Source of the DNA: Telopea speciosissima
Taxonomy: Eukaryota; Streptophyta; Magnoliopsida; Proteales; Proteaceae
DNA: 64,000 nt
Assembly: GCF_018873765.1 (NCBI RefSeq)
Contig: NC_057926.1
Span: 48,661,043-48,725,042 of the forward strand
Reading direction: 5' to 3'
The notes under the pieces were generated by a model. It did not search any database, was not told the DNA's origin, and saw only the letters and a list, made by a program, of their open reading frames with translations. This document shows, piece by piece, positions 42,901-53,364 of this stretch (positions are counted from its first letter, which is position 1; each line of letters opens with the position of its first letter). The translations under genes and the position numbers were made by a program.

Positions 42901-45900
42901 GTCATCCATGTGCTCCTGTCATTTTGCTGGTCTTTTATGCTTTAACAAGTGGTCAAAATTTGAATTTTTTTAGACGGTTCATCACAATGCTTATCATGAG
43001 GATCCTTATGCAAAAGAGTTTGGGATCAAGATTAGTGAGAAACTTGCCCAAGTTGAAGCACGTATTCTGCCTCCACCATGGGTGAGTTGTTGCTTTGTCT
43101 ATTAGTTTTTGTGTTCTACTCTTTTACAAATTCTTTTCATAGAAATATGATTATTATTAAGTGGTTCATGATTGCTGCCTATTGCCTCTACAGCTTAAAT
43201 ACCATGACACAGGAAGGGAGAGGGATTGCCTTCCGCAGGTTGGCCAATGGAATATGATGAATAAGGTATTATCTGGTGGAAAGTTGAGAGCTTCAAATTC
43301 TTTTGTGCCAGTTGAATTTTATTTGTCTGTTTGTGTATTTTCACTGTTGTTGGTATGTGGCTAAACTGTGCAAAATGGACAAAACTTGTTCCTTTGTTTG
43401 TTAGCAAGTATGGATATTGTCTACCTTTAAATTTCTGCTTTTCAAAGACATAGTTAAGTTGTATTTGGAATTGTGTTGTTTAGAAATATAACAAGTGATA
43501 AGTGATCATGTACCAGGGTTGTGTGCTTTTTGATGATGTCTTAATTATAGTTTCTGGTGGTTTAGGCTGTCAAAGGTCTGAAAGAATTTATTTCTAAATA
43601 CTATTCTGTAGTTCAATAGCTTATCTGGATAATCGGGTGATTAGCACTGGTAACCTAGCCATAGGTGAGGGAGGGAAACCTTTTATAGTTATAGTGGTCA
43701 TTATTATGCATTTGGTATGTGAGAGCAACTACCTGCCTTGATTCTATCCATCTATTAAACAAGCAGGGTTAGAACCTAATTTAGCAGGTGGGCAGCTCAA
43801 ACAATTCCTTGCCTACTCTGAATACTTCCTTCTATGGGTTAGGATGCAATAATCAAGTAACCAAACTTCATTGCTAGGAATTGTGGCACTTAGATCATCA
43901 AGTATTGTACTTCATATAATTCTCAGGATTGGCTTTGGTAACATTTTTGAATTCACAAGGATAGTATCAAATTGGCTTCAACGTCCTTGGGGCTATGTAG
44001 TTCAATTATGTTATTTATACATACATGCTCAATGTGGCATATGGGTGAATCCTTATAGTGACTAATTATTGGAGAACTAAGTTATGATTGCTTTTATGAA
44101 CTGGGACAAACAGTGACTGCTTGCATTGTTAGCTAGGGTTAGTTCCAATATATGGGAATGAGTCAAGGATGAAATCCTTTACTGGGGGCTAATAATTGTA
44201 GGAAGTTTTGGTTTGAGGGTGGTATTTATATAAACTGTAATATAATTATAACTACATTTAAAATTTTGATTCAACATTAGTGTTTTTGTTTTTTTGACAA
44301 CAGAAAGGGATTCATATCTAAATATTGATGTGTGTAGATTTGTATCCTAAAAAATTACACACTATGTAGAAAAATGTTATTAGCACATGAAATATTGGAC
44401 ATTTTTATGGAATAAAATTTTGTCCCTTCTATGTTAGAGTTTGTTATTACCTCATGAGATATTGTATACTTAAGTATTATCTTTAACAAAATAAAGTACA
44501 TTTTGGATGTGGCTGCTTCACGTCTTCACCCATTGCATAGATTCTTTTGGCAGCTGAGGCTTTGAAATCATATTTTGATTCTGCTGATGTGCAATATTGT
44601 TAGCCGAAGGCTGTAAGCTGGCAACCTTTTGGAACAGGGAACTCGATCACATGTTATCTATTGTTTTTATTTGTTCTTAAGTTTATCTATCTTTCTCTCT
44701 GGAGTGAGTGCATATATTAACTGGGTAGGTGCATTTAGTTTTTTATTATTAGTCTCCCCATCCCTTAGTGTTCTTCATGTATTGAAGAAGAACTGTTATT
44801 TAAGTAATGTTGCATGTACCAACCCTTAGCTTTCTTCATGTATTGAAGAATAACTGTTGTTCAAGTAATGTTGCATGTACCATTTCTTATTATCTTTCCC
44901 ATATTTTTGTTGCAGAAAATGGTTAATGGAGGAACCGTGAACAATTGGATATGTATAAACTTCTCACGCAATGTGCAAGAAAGTGTTGCCCGTGGGTTTT
45001 GTCATGAGCTTGCTCAAATGTGCCACATTTCTGGGATGGTATGAACTGAAAATATGTGTTGGCATTTGGTGGTGAAGTATGTGTCAGATGGCACTTCATT
45101 TTGTTCCTTTTTTTAACCAAGAGTCTTTTCTTCTCTTTTTTTTCAGGTGTTTACACCTGAACCAGTTGTGCCACCCTACAGTGCTCGTCCTGATCAGGTA
45201 GAGAGAGCCTTGAAGACTAGGTATCATGATGCCATGACAAAACTCCAGCCACTGGGAAAAGAACTTGACTTGTTGATTGTTATTTTGCCTGATAATAATG
45301 GTTCTCTGTATGGTATGGAACTCCTGCTGTTGACCCTTCTGATTTTTTTTAATAGAGTGAAGGATGTAATTTACTGCATTCTCTTTTCTTCCTTTAGGTG
45401 ATCTGAAGCGAATCTGTGAGACCGATCTTGGACTTGTTTCCCAGTGTTGCTTGACTAAGCATGTATTTAAGATGAGCAAGCAATACCTGGCAAATGTTGC
45501 TTTAAAGATAAATGTCAAGGTTGGGGGAAGAAATACTGTGCTTATTGATGCACTGTCGAGGCGTATACCTCTGGTCAGTGACCGGCCGACCATCATCTTT
45601 GGTGCAGATGTGACACATCCCCATCCTGGCGAGGACTCTAGCCCGTCCATCGCAGCGGTAATATTTTTATTTGTCTGATATAAATTCAAACACTGTTTTC
45701 TTATTTTATAATGAATGCAATCTCAGTGCTCCCTACTCTTTAGCATGCATTTGTGCCCCGTTATTTGTAGACATTTAACTTTATTAAGCTTTTATTTGGA
45801 AGTCCCTTTTTTTTTGTTCTTGGTTTTAATTATATTTTTATATTTTTGTTTACATTTTCTGCACCAGGTTGTAGCTTCTCAAGATTGGCCAGAAATTACA

Positions 45901-47578
45901 AAGTATGCAGGTCTAGTTAGTGCTCAAGCTCATCGCCAGGAATTGATTCAAGATTTGTTTAAAGTCTGGCAAGATCCTGTTAGAGGAATGGTGTCTGGTG
46001 GCATGATCAAGTATGTATTTGTCTTTCAAGTGGATATAATTATTTAGCTATGCTTTGTGTTAAAATGTCTACACATAATGGGCTTATGAAGTTGGAAAAT
46101 CATTCCTCGGAGGACATTCTGAAGTAGTTTGAATCTTGTATTTCCAGGGAACTTTTAATTTCTTTCCGCAGAGCAACCGGACAGAAACCTCAGCGGATAA
46201 TTTTCTATAGGTATTGCTTGCCCCCTATATTCTTCGTTGTTTGTACCCAATGTAGGCCTGGCTAATGAGATATTCTTTGTGCAGAGATGGGGTGAGTGAA
46301 GGCCAATTCTATCAAGTCTTGCTGTATGAACTGGATGCAATCCGGAAGGTAAACTGCTTTTATTAAACCGGAGATGTTCCAAAATTTAGTGATAACTAGA
46401 GAACCTAATACCTTCCCTTACCTATTTGCAGATTTCTGAGTTCTGCATTATTTTAACTCTTTTCATATTTATAGTCTTTTTGAGTTGACTCCACTAATAC
46501 ACTTATTCTCCTTCAATTATGAATTCTTCCTTTCAGGCATGTGCCTCTTTGGAGCCGAATTATCAGCCTCCTGTAACTTTTGTTGTTGTTCAAAAACGTC
46601 ACCATACCAGGTTGTTTGCTAACAACCATCATGATCGAAATGCTGTTGACAGGAGTGGGAACATTTTACCTGGTAAGTTGTTCCACAAGACTACTGCATT
46701 TCATACTCTTAAGTATTCTGTTTTTTTTTTTTTTCCAGACATTTCTTCATGATCTAAAATATCCTTCAATGTGTTAAATATGAAAGGTACTGTTGTTGAC
46801 TCCAAGATTTGCCACCCGACCGAGTTTGACTTCTACTTGTGCAGCCATGCTGGTATCCAGGTAAAAATAACAGAGTTTATACCTTTGCCTTCCAGTTTTA
46901 AGATTTCCATTTCTTGTATCAATCTGTAGTGGTTTACTGTGAATCTGTGATGTGTGAACTCCACAGGGAACAAGCCGTCCAGCTCATTATCACGTCCTTT
47001 GGGATGAGAACAAGTTCACGGCTGATGGTCTGCAGTCTCTCACAAACAACCTGTGTTACACGTATGACATAACCTAAATAATTTTTCTTCCTTAATGTTA
47101 CATAATTGCCTTGATATTTTAGTTGTATGTTTGAAATGATCTCATTGTTGGTGCCAGATATGCGAGGTGCACCCGTTCTGTGTCCATTGGTTAGTTCCTG
47201 CTTCTGTCTCAACTTTATGTTTTGTGTACAATATGTTGTGTTCCTAGTCTGTTATGTGTTTGTCATAGTTGGATTTGTGTGCTGAGGGGGTATGATTGGA
47301 TTTTTTTTTTTGTAATTATCTGATGGCTCTGTGTTTGCATGTATGATTTTGATGTGTCAGTTCCGCCGGCATATTATGCACATCTGGCTGCATTCCGAGC
47401 ACGTTTCTATATGGAACCAGAGACGTCAGATAGTGGGTCAATGACAAGTGGTGCAGCGGCAGCTCGTGCAGGTGCTGGAAGTGGTGGCCGTAGCACACGA
47501 ATCACAGGTGCTAATGCTGCCGTCCGACCACTCCCTGCCCTCAAGGACAATGTGAAGAGGGTTATGTTCTATTGCTAG
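39955..47578 (+). CDS. AGO1: Argonaute 1 (AGO1)
   Basis: Small-RNA-guided RNA slicer, the main miRNA effector in plants. Coding exons: 39955-40707, 40792-41000, 41094-41243, 41376-41509, 41761-41870, 42094-42200, 42331-42469, 42551-42667, 42974-43081, 43194-43265, 44916-45038, 45147-45312, 45398-45657, 45868-46010, 46148-46210, 46285-46348, 46537-46672, 46787-46860, 46967-47061, 47158-47189, 47361-47578. They total 3273 nt (1090 aa plus stop). All junctions are GT-AG and in phase. Seen: N-terminus MVRKRRTE with a Gly/Gln/Pro-rich disordered region (about 1-200), N domain from [21 protein letters not shown] at about 425-545, and PIWI at about 715-1035. The slicer tetrad is complete: D800 (FGADVTHP), E841 (HRQELIQDL), D886 (FYRDGVSEG), H1026 (YYAHLAAF). 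The C-terminus is [10 protein letters not shown]-terminus, length and miR168 site point to AGO1 rather than AGO10 or AGO5. It appears fully functional. Confidence 0.96.
40376..40396 (+). promoter_or_regulatory. miR168 target site in AGO1 exon 1
   Basis: A 21-nt site in the codons for PELHQA is complementary to miR168 except at two positions: a G where a C would pair, near the middle of the 5' half of the site, and an A in place of G near the 3' end. It lies at the usual place in AGO1, just after the Gly-rich region. In plants this site lets AGO1 loaded with miR168 cut its own mRNA, a negative feedback loop. Confidence 0.9.
43266..44915 (+). other. AGO1 intron 10, 1.65 kb
   Basis: The longest intron within the AGO1 coding part; the others are about 75-400 nt. 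It is AT-rich with no recognised ORF. A near-duplicate of about 55 bp, containing CTTCATGTATTGAAGAA and AAGTAATGTTGCATGTACCA, occurs at about 44771-44825 and 44831-44885. Confidence 0.55.
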
Positions 47579-49329
47579 ATATGATGTTGATGATGGTGAT
47601 GCCCTTAACCATGTTTTGTTGAAGAGACTAATTTCACTAGTTTTTAGTATGCTGTGGTTATTTTATACGGAGAAGAGGATGGATGGATGCATATGAAATT
47701 CTGTTACGATATGTGTGTGTTTGGCATGTTTAAAAAATTGTTCTCCGGATTTTATGATATAATTGGAGACATGTCTACGTATTCAAGAGGTTGCCAATTG
47801 TTTGGGCATATTACATTTTAACTCATGCCTGGTAATTGAGAAATCTTGCCAAGATTGTGAAACCTAACTTGGGAAGGTCTTTACCATCAGGTCCCGAGTG
47901 GAACAATTTTGAATTAGAGACAGATAGTTGAAACCAGTATACTTGCCAAACAGTTGCTGATAAGTCTTCTTTCTTTCCACCAAAATAAGTCTTTCTTTCT
48001 TCTTAAAATGTTGCACTTCTACACATGGTGTTATTATCTTGCTGTTGTCTTCTGACCTATGATGATCTAGGATTACCTTTTTTCAGTGGCTTTGTTCATA
48101 AATTTTGACATGGGATCGCTTACTTACCGAGGTTGAAATGAAAGTAGTGTTTTTCTTCTTCTTTTTGATCAGAATGAAAATAGAGTTTCTCAAGGGATTG
48201 TAGATTTAAATTATGTACCCTTCAGTACCCCAAGTTTCAACTAGAAACTATAAAAGCTTCCAAAGCGGGTGCCCATCCTGTTCGGTTTGTTTACATGTGT
48301 ACTAAAAAAACTGCAATATAATGATTTTTTTTAAATATTTTTGAAAATCTTTTTATACTTTTAAGGAACAATTATTTTGAAAATAAGACAAGGGTATTGA
48401 AAAGAAAGGTGTCAACTTGAAATATACTCATAGATGTGTCATTTAAATGGTTAGGAGAATGGTGAAGTGAGAAAGTGTAATCTGCTTATGTTTTGCTTTT
48501 TGTTTTTGTCCTAAAAGTTACATGGTATAGAGATGAAAAAAGTTTTCAAAATAATTTAAAAATAACCTCTTTATATCATAATTAAAAGCTATACATTTTT
48601 TAGTAGACAAGTAAAATGACATGATTTATCCTTATTAGAAAAATAAAATGTGTAATTGTGAAAAGAATTTTTTTTAGTTCTTGAAAGAACGAATTGGAAT
48701 TGGTTGGAATAGCTACTAAGAACCTTAGAAACGATCCTCAAATTTAAAACCGCAGTGTGATTCTAGGGTTTTATTTTTTTTATAATGTCAGTTGAACATC
48801 ATTAGATCAGAATTCATTTCAGATCCGAATCTACCGTTTCACCAATCCGATTCTCCATTTTTGAAACCATGAATATACAAGTCTAAATACACCCATTGAC
48901 CCATAGAGGTGTCTTTCAGATAGTCCCTGAAAAATAAAGTGTCATGAAAGATAAAGATGACTAATCATGGGGTCGTGTTTGCCATTTTCTTGGTCTCAAT
49001 ACCGTTGTTAAAGTCCAAGCGTGCTTGCATTCCTGTCTCGATTGCTGGAAAGACTTTTTAATATTTGGAAAATAGGGGAGAAATAAAAGAACACAAAACA
49101 AATGATTGAAGATGACTGAAATTGTATTTAATTGTCTTGTCGAATGATAGATTAACAAAATCTCTCAAAGGAAAAGTTTACATTGAATGGATTAAACTAA
49201 TCTAAATTACTCTTACTCTTAAGAAAGATAAAAATGCAGGTTGGATGAAACGTCCATTCTCTTTCTTCTGTTCTTCAAATATATATATATATATATATAT
49301 TTGTTGTAAATAGATAACTTTATTTAGGA
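47579..49329. other. AGO1 3' UTR and downstream spacer
   Basis: The 3' UTR probably ends within the first 250 bases. The rest is AT-rich spacer without genes. An (AT)n microsatellite lies at 49281-49300. Confidence 0.5.
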
Positions 49330-49690
49330 AAACATGCTACAACTTGAACATAGCTCACGCAAACCAGGAGAGGATATTGGCCAAACTGTCAAGCATATAA
49401 GCGACACAGAGCCATCCGGGCCAGGGAGTCAGCCAGAGTATTGTTCTCCCTGGAATATAAAAGAAAACACAAGATGTAAACATAGATAATAAATGAAGAA
49501 CATCATCAACTATTAGGCGTATCAGCAATGGCGAAGGAGTGTTTCCAGCAGATAGGAATCTGATAAAATTCATATTGTCAGACTCGATGATAACACTCGT
49601 ATGTCCAGCAAAATGCAGATCCAACAAACTATGTCGTATAGCTATCGCCTCTCAACCATTGTTGCTGGACACCCATATGATCAGCAGATG
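49330..49690 (-). mobile_element. LINE RNase H-like (RVT_3) C-terminal fragment
   Basis: Minus-strand text AIAIRHSLLDLHFAGHTSVI, then IIESDNMNFIRFLSAG, then LLIRLIVDDVLHLL and a terminal Y.P.RTILWLT...AYMLDSLA block. This is the layout of the RVT_3 RNase H domain at the LINE ORF2 end: E-A helix, SD motif, then a R..N..AD.LA-like end. The last Asp-bearing block is altered. Confidence 0.65.
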
Positions 49691-49939
49691 CATTATTCAC
49701 CACCGGTTGTGAGTTGTGACCCCATAAACTCCATGAAAGCCACACTATTCACCTCTTCTGCTCTTCTATTTAAACTAAAGCAGTTTTTCTCTTTCGATTG
49801 GTTTTCAGAATTGGTTATAACCAATTGTCCAATCATAACTACCTACTCTGGGTATGATTGTCATATCTAGAAACTAACAATAACTGCCTAGCCATGTTTG
49901 AGACGAACCAGGCAATTTTATTCTGATAAACTGTTGTAT

Positions 49940-50530
49940 TATTATTTTATAGAAGCACTTTTGGGTCAAAGCACTTGTTTCAAAAAGCACTTTTTCAAGT
50001 GTGTGTCAAAGTTTCAAAATTGTGTTTTGTTTCATTCCCTCCTTTTTGTTTCCCTCCTCTATTTTGTTTGAAATTGGTTGTACTCTCTTGTGTGCAAGAG
50101 GCTAGAATTGAGCTCAAGAATAGTCCACATTGGTTGTGGGAGAGTTACTTGAGGGGTATATATATAGGATTGTTTCCTTAAGGTGTGAGCCTTTTGGAGA
50201 GGAAGACACCCTACTCTCTAGTGTGTGGGGGTCCTTGGGGTGCTTTTGAATCGCAGCAGCAGCGCGAGCCGGGCCGTGGTCGGGGTCGGGGTGTGGGTGT
50301 GGGTGTGGGTGTGGACAAAACCTTATAGGAGTTTTAATGTTTTGTTTAAAACTCGATTTGGTTCATCCATACGGTTGATATCTTTCAGATACGACTCAAC
50401 TCGGTTGTCCGTGCTTCTTTCTTTCTGGTTCGTTTCACTCTGCAACTGGTGTGCAATAACAGGTATTTCTCTATTTATGTATATCTGCTTTGTCTTACAG
50501 TATATGCCTAACATAACATAAACTAAAAGG
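49940..50530 (+). mobile_element. Ty1/copia-type LTR fragment
   Basis: Contains AATAGTCCACATTGGTTGTG with GGAGAGTTACTTGAG, then GGTATATATATAGG (TATA-like). A leader with CGCAGCAGCAGCGCGAGC follows, and a (GGTGTG)n run at 50285-50313. This wording is common in plant copia LTRs. The ends are not resolved. It lies beside copia gag text at 50570-51160. Confidence 0.5.
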
Positions 50531-50569
50531 TAAGTTATTTACCTTTGTTGATGAACAACTATAATTTTG

Positions 50570-51160
50570 CTAATCAATAGTCCAATTCTGCTTCTGAAGA
50601 AATCCAAGAAACTTGTGATTGGTATAAACCCCGAACCGATTATGTCTAGTTGATCTAATCGAGCAAGAGTGATGGGGGTCAAGAGTCCTCAAACCGCACT
50701 TTACCTCTCTGCCGATCCTTTGATCATAAAACCAAAGGCATCACTCAATAAAACACTGATTGCCATTGGAAACTAAATGAATGAGATCCTCAATGAAATG
50801 GGTATCTTACCAATTCCTTTAAACGGGAAATGCAGTGCCATTTCCGACGACCACATGATCTGTAGCACCTGTGTCCTTGTGACTGAGATTGGTTTTGTCT
50901 ATTTTGATTAGAAGAAAAAAAGGTTGTAGGTTCAGAAGTCTTTTTTGTTGATAGCTTCAAGGTGTTTTTCTTGAGTTACATGCATATCAAATAACAGAAT
51001 AAATGTGGGCAATCCTTCAAATCATGCGGTTATAGGTTTACCAGCAGCTGCAAGAGAATCTGCAAGAGAATTCACCTTGTCCTGGTAGTCAAGCATGCTG
51101 AATCCCTCCTTAGATCTCTCCACCTTAATTCTCCATTACTTGAACAGTAAAGGTAAATCC
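50570..51160 (-). mobile_element. Ty1/copia gag-protease fragment, decayed
   Basis: Minus-strand text KEGFSMLDYQDKVNSLADSL with AAAGKPITA (about 51030-51110) matches the UBN2-type copia gag domain. Further on, DTGATDHVVVGNGTAFPV (about 50830-50885) matches the DSGATDH protease motif with its following segment. The intervening gag is deleted or shifted. It lies between AGO1 and the AGO exon relics. Confidence 0.7.
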
Positions 51161-51326
51161 TTGAAATAAGGATACACTTTAGTGGTTTAAGTTGTTCAGA
51201 CTTCAGACATTACCCTCTGGAAATTCTCATTTCTAATCAATTTCTGCAATTTTACATGTACACTGTGAACTAATGACATGCAGTAACTATGGTGAATTCA
51301 GTGATATGCCAGCCTAAACAATAACT

Positions 51327-51666
51327 TTTATTTGAGAAGCCATGTTGGCATTCAGGTATGCCTTTCTTGTTTTTTGAAATTTATTATGATCTGCTTCATT
51401 ACTTTGTACAAAATTTATGATGGTGGTTATGATGGTGAAGGGAACAAGCTGGCCAGCTCATTATCATGTCTTATGTGAATGATAAAAAATTCACAGGAGA
51501 TGAACTCCAAATTCCTACAAAAATTCTATGCCACATATATGCCTTTTCTTCTTGCAAATTTGTTTTTTTTGCTATTCTCTGTTTCATTGAGTGGTGGAAA
51601 CTGAAGTAAACCATTTCCCTTCTGTTCCTGTCCAGATATTTGAGGTGCACCCGTTCTGTCTTTTAT
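51327..51666 (+). pseudogene. Argonaute 3' exon relics
   Basis: Three AGO exons survive in order, each next to its splice sites. FYLRSHVGIQ ends at 51356 before GTATGC (compare AGO1 exon 18, [10 protein letters not shown]). GTSWPAHYHVLCE starts at about 51441 and continues after a one-base shift as DKKFTGDELQ, ending near 51538 (exon 19). YLRCTRSVFYG at about 51637-51666 precedes GTACTC (exon 20). The shift and stops make it dead. The flanking sequence 51240-51326 no longer matches. It is probably what remains of a tandem or dispersed AGO duplicate, diverged well beyond the local AGO1. Confidence 0.85.
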
Positions 51667-53230
51667 GGTACTCTCTCTCCCCTCCTTTTCTGTGTGTGAA
51701 CTACTTTTGTTCTAAACAAGAAATAGTTGTGCTTATTTGTGTGACAAAATAAGGACCACCATGTTCTATCTTTGAAAAGCATCATTTGTTTTTGGGAATT
51801 TTGATTCCTTTGGGAATTCCAGTGCTATAGATATATACTTGTTATGGGACTACTGTTGAGTCAGAAAATACAAAAATAAAGAGGAGCTACAAAAAATACA
51901 AAATATGTATGACTACATTGATTTTTTTTTTCTTCTTTAAAGTCTTATGGGCTTTTGATTGTCTGTCAAATTAATGGTGCATTTCAAGAAGCACCAAATT
52001 AAGAGATCATATTTGGTGCTTTGTTTTCAAATCAGGGCCAGTTTCTGATTTATCCGTCCAATCAGCAAATCAGTTGGTTATTCTAACATGTTGCAGCTGA
52101 ATTTTTAGCCCAAAGATGTTCATAAGTTCCTGATGTTAGTCCCTTGTGCATGTAGCAATTTTCATCCCATAACACCCGTCACGGAGTCAAATTTTTTCAA
52201 GCTTTATTTATTGAGAAATATTTTTGGGCTAGGGGCACTACAGGCTTGGATTAGGATGAACTGTACCACTGTACCTGTATGTGATTACTTCTGCAACAGA
52301 ATTGTGACCGTAGAAAAACATTGGGAATATATTAATTTGCTTGGTCGAGTCACTTGGCCTATAGATTTATTGTTGGATGTGTCCATCAAACCTGGAATTT
52401 TTTTCTATTAATTTAATTTAATTTATATGATCATTAACGGGCTATGGTTGTCCTTAGGTTTTCTCCTAAAATGTACTCGACTTGGTTCTTGACTGGACAT
52501 CTTGTTCATATGGTCATCACATCATGTGTTCTTCGAAATGATGATTCCAAGACACAGGTGTGACTTGTGAGTGCACATACAGTGTGTGTGCATGGTACTG
52601 GATCATATGAGAATCTTACATGTGTCATTGGTGCGTGTGTATCTCTTGAGATATCAAGCTAGGCTCCCGCTTGGACAAAGGCTGACCTGTTGCTGTAAAA
52701 CCTTGCATTTTACAGGGTTTGGGCTAAAACTGGCTATGATTTCTCCAGTTTTGGACTGCTTTGTATCATTACATAGATTGACCATTGGGTCCATGTTTTA
52801 GGACCCATGATGCTTATCTGCACTTAAGTGTGGATTCAAATTTTAAGTACCTGTGGCTTGTAGAAAGAGCCATGTTCCCTCATAGAAAATACAGTCACTG
52901 CCTCCACCACCTTACCATCATAATAATAGCCGTCCCTGAATCCAAAGTAAACCAATTCCATCTGACTAACTCACTTTAACTTTTATTGCTGGATGATGAT
53001 CCACATTGGAAGTATACATTTTTTCCATTGGTGTAAATAAACTTTGAAATGAATATTTTATTGAATCCAATAGGATGTATATACACGAATTTGATTCTTC
53101 TGGAGAAAGGGTTACAATGCAGAAACCAAACATTTTCAACACAATTGAGGAATTTAAACTCCCAATCTTTTATCACATAAACACACCACACATCTTTTTT
53201 ATGATGTAAGAACTAAGAAACACCATTTAC
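51667..53230. other. Spacer between AGO relic and sucrose synthase 3' end
   Basis: AT-rich, no recognised gene. A 92-codon ORF at 52133-52411 has no family features. Confidence 0.4.
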
Positions 53231-53364
53231 ACCAGGTGGAATGAACACAATCGTCACTTGTGCTTGGGGACCCGAGCTGCTTCACCTCCAAAACTTTATT
53301 CCTGGGAGGAAGGCTCTTTTGAGTCGAAGCATGGTAGGATCCTAAGGCCATTGTGATTCAGGAA
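53231..53364 (-). other. Probable 3' UTR of sucrose synthase
   Basis: Follows the TGA at 53367-53365 on the minus strand. The poly(A) site was not identified. Confidence 0.4.

Noticed and set aside
45096-45689. 197-codon minus-strand ORF opposite AGO1 exons 12-13
   Set aside because: Antisense shadow of conserved AGO1 coding sequence, with no features of its own.
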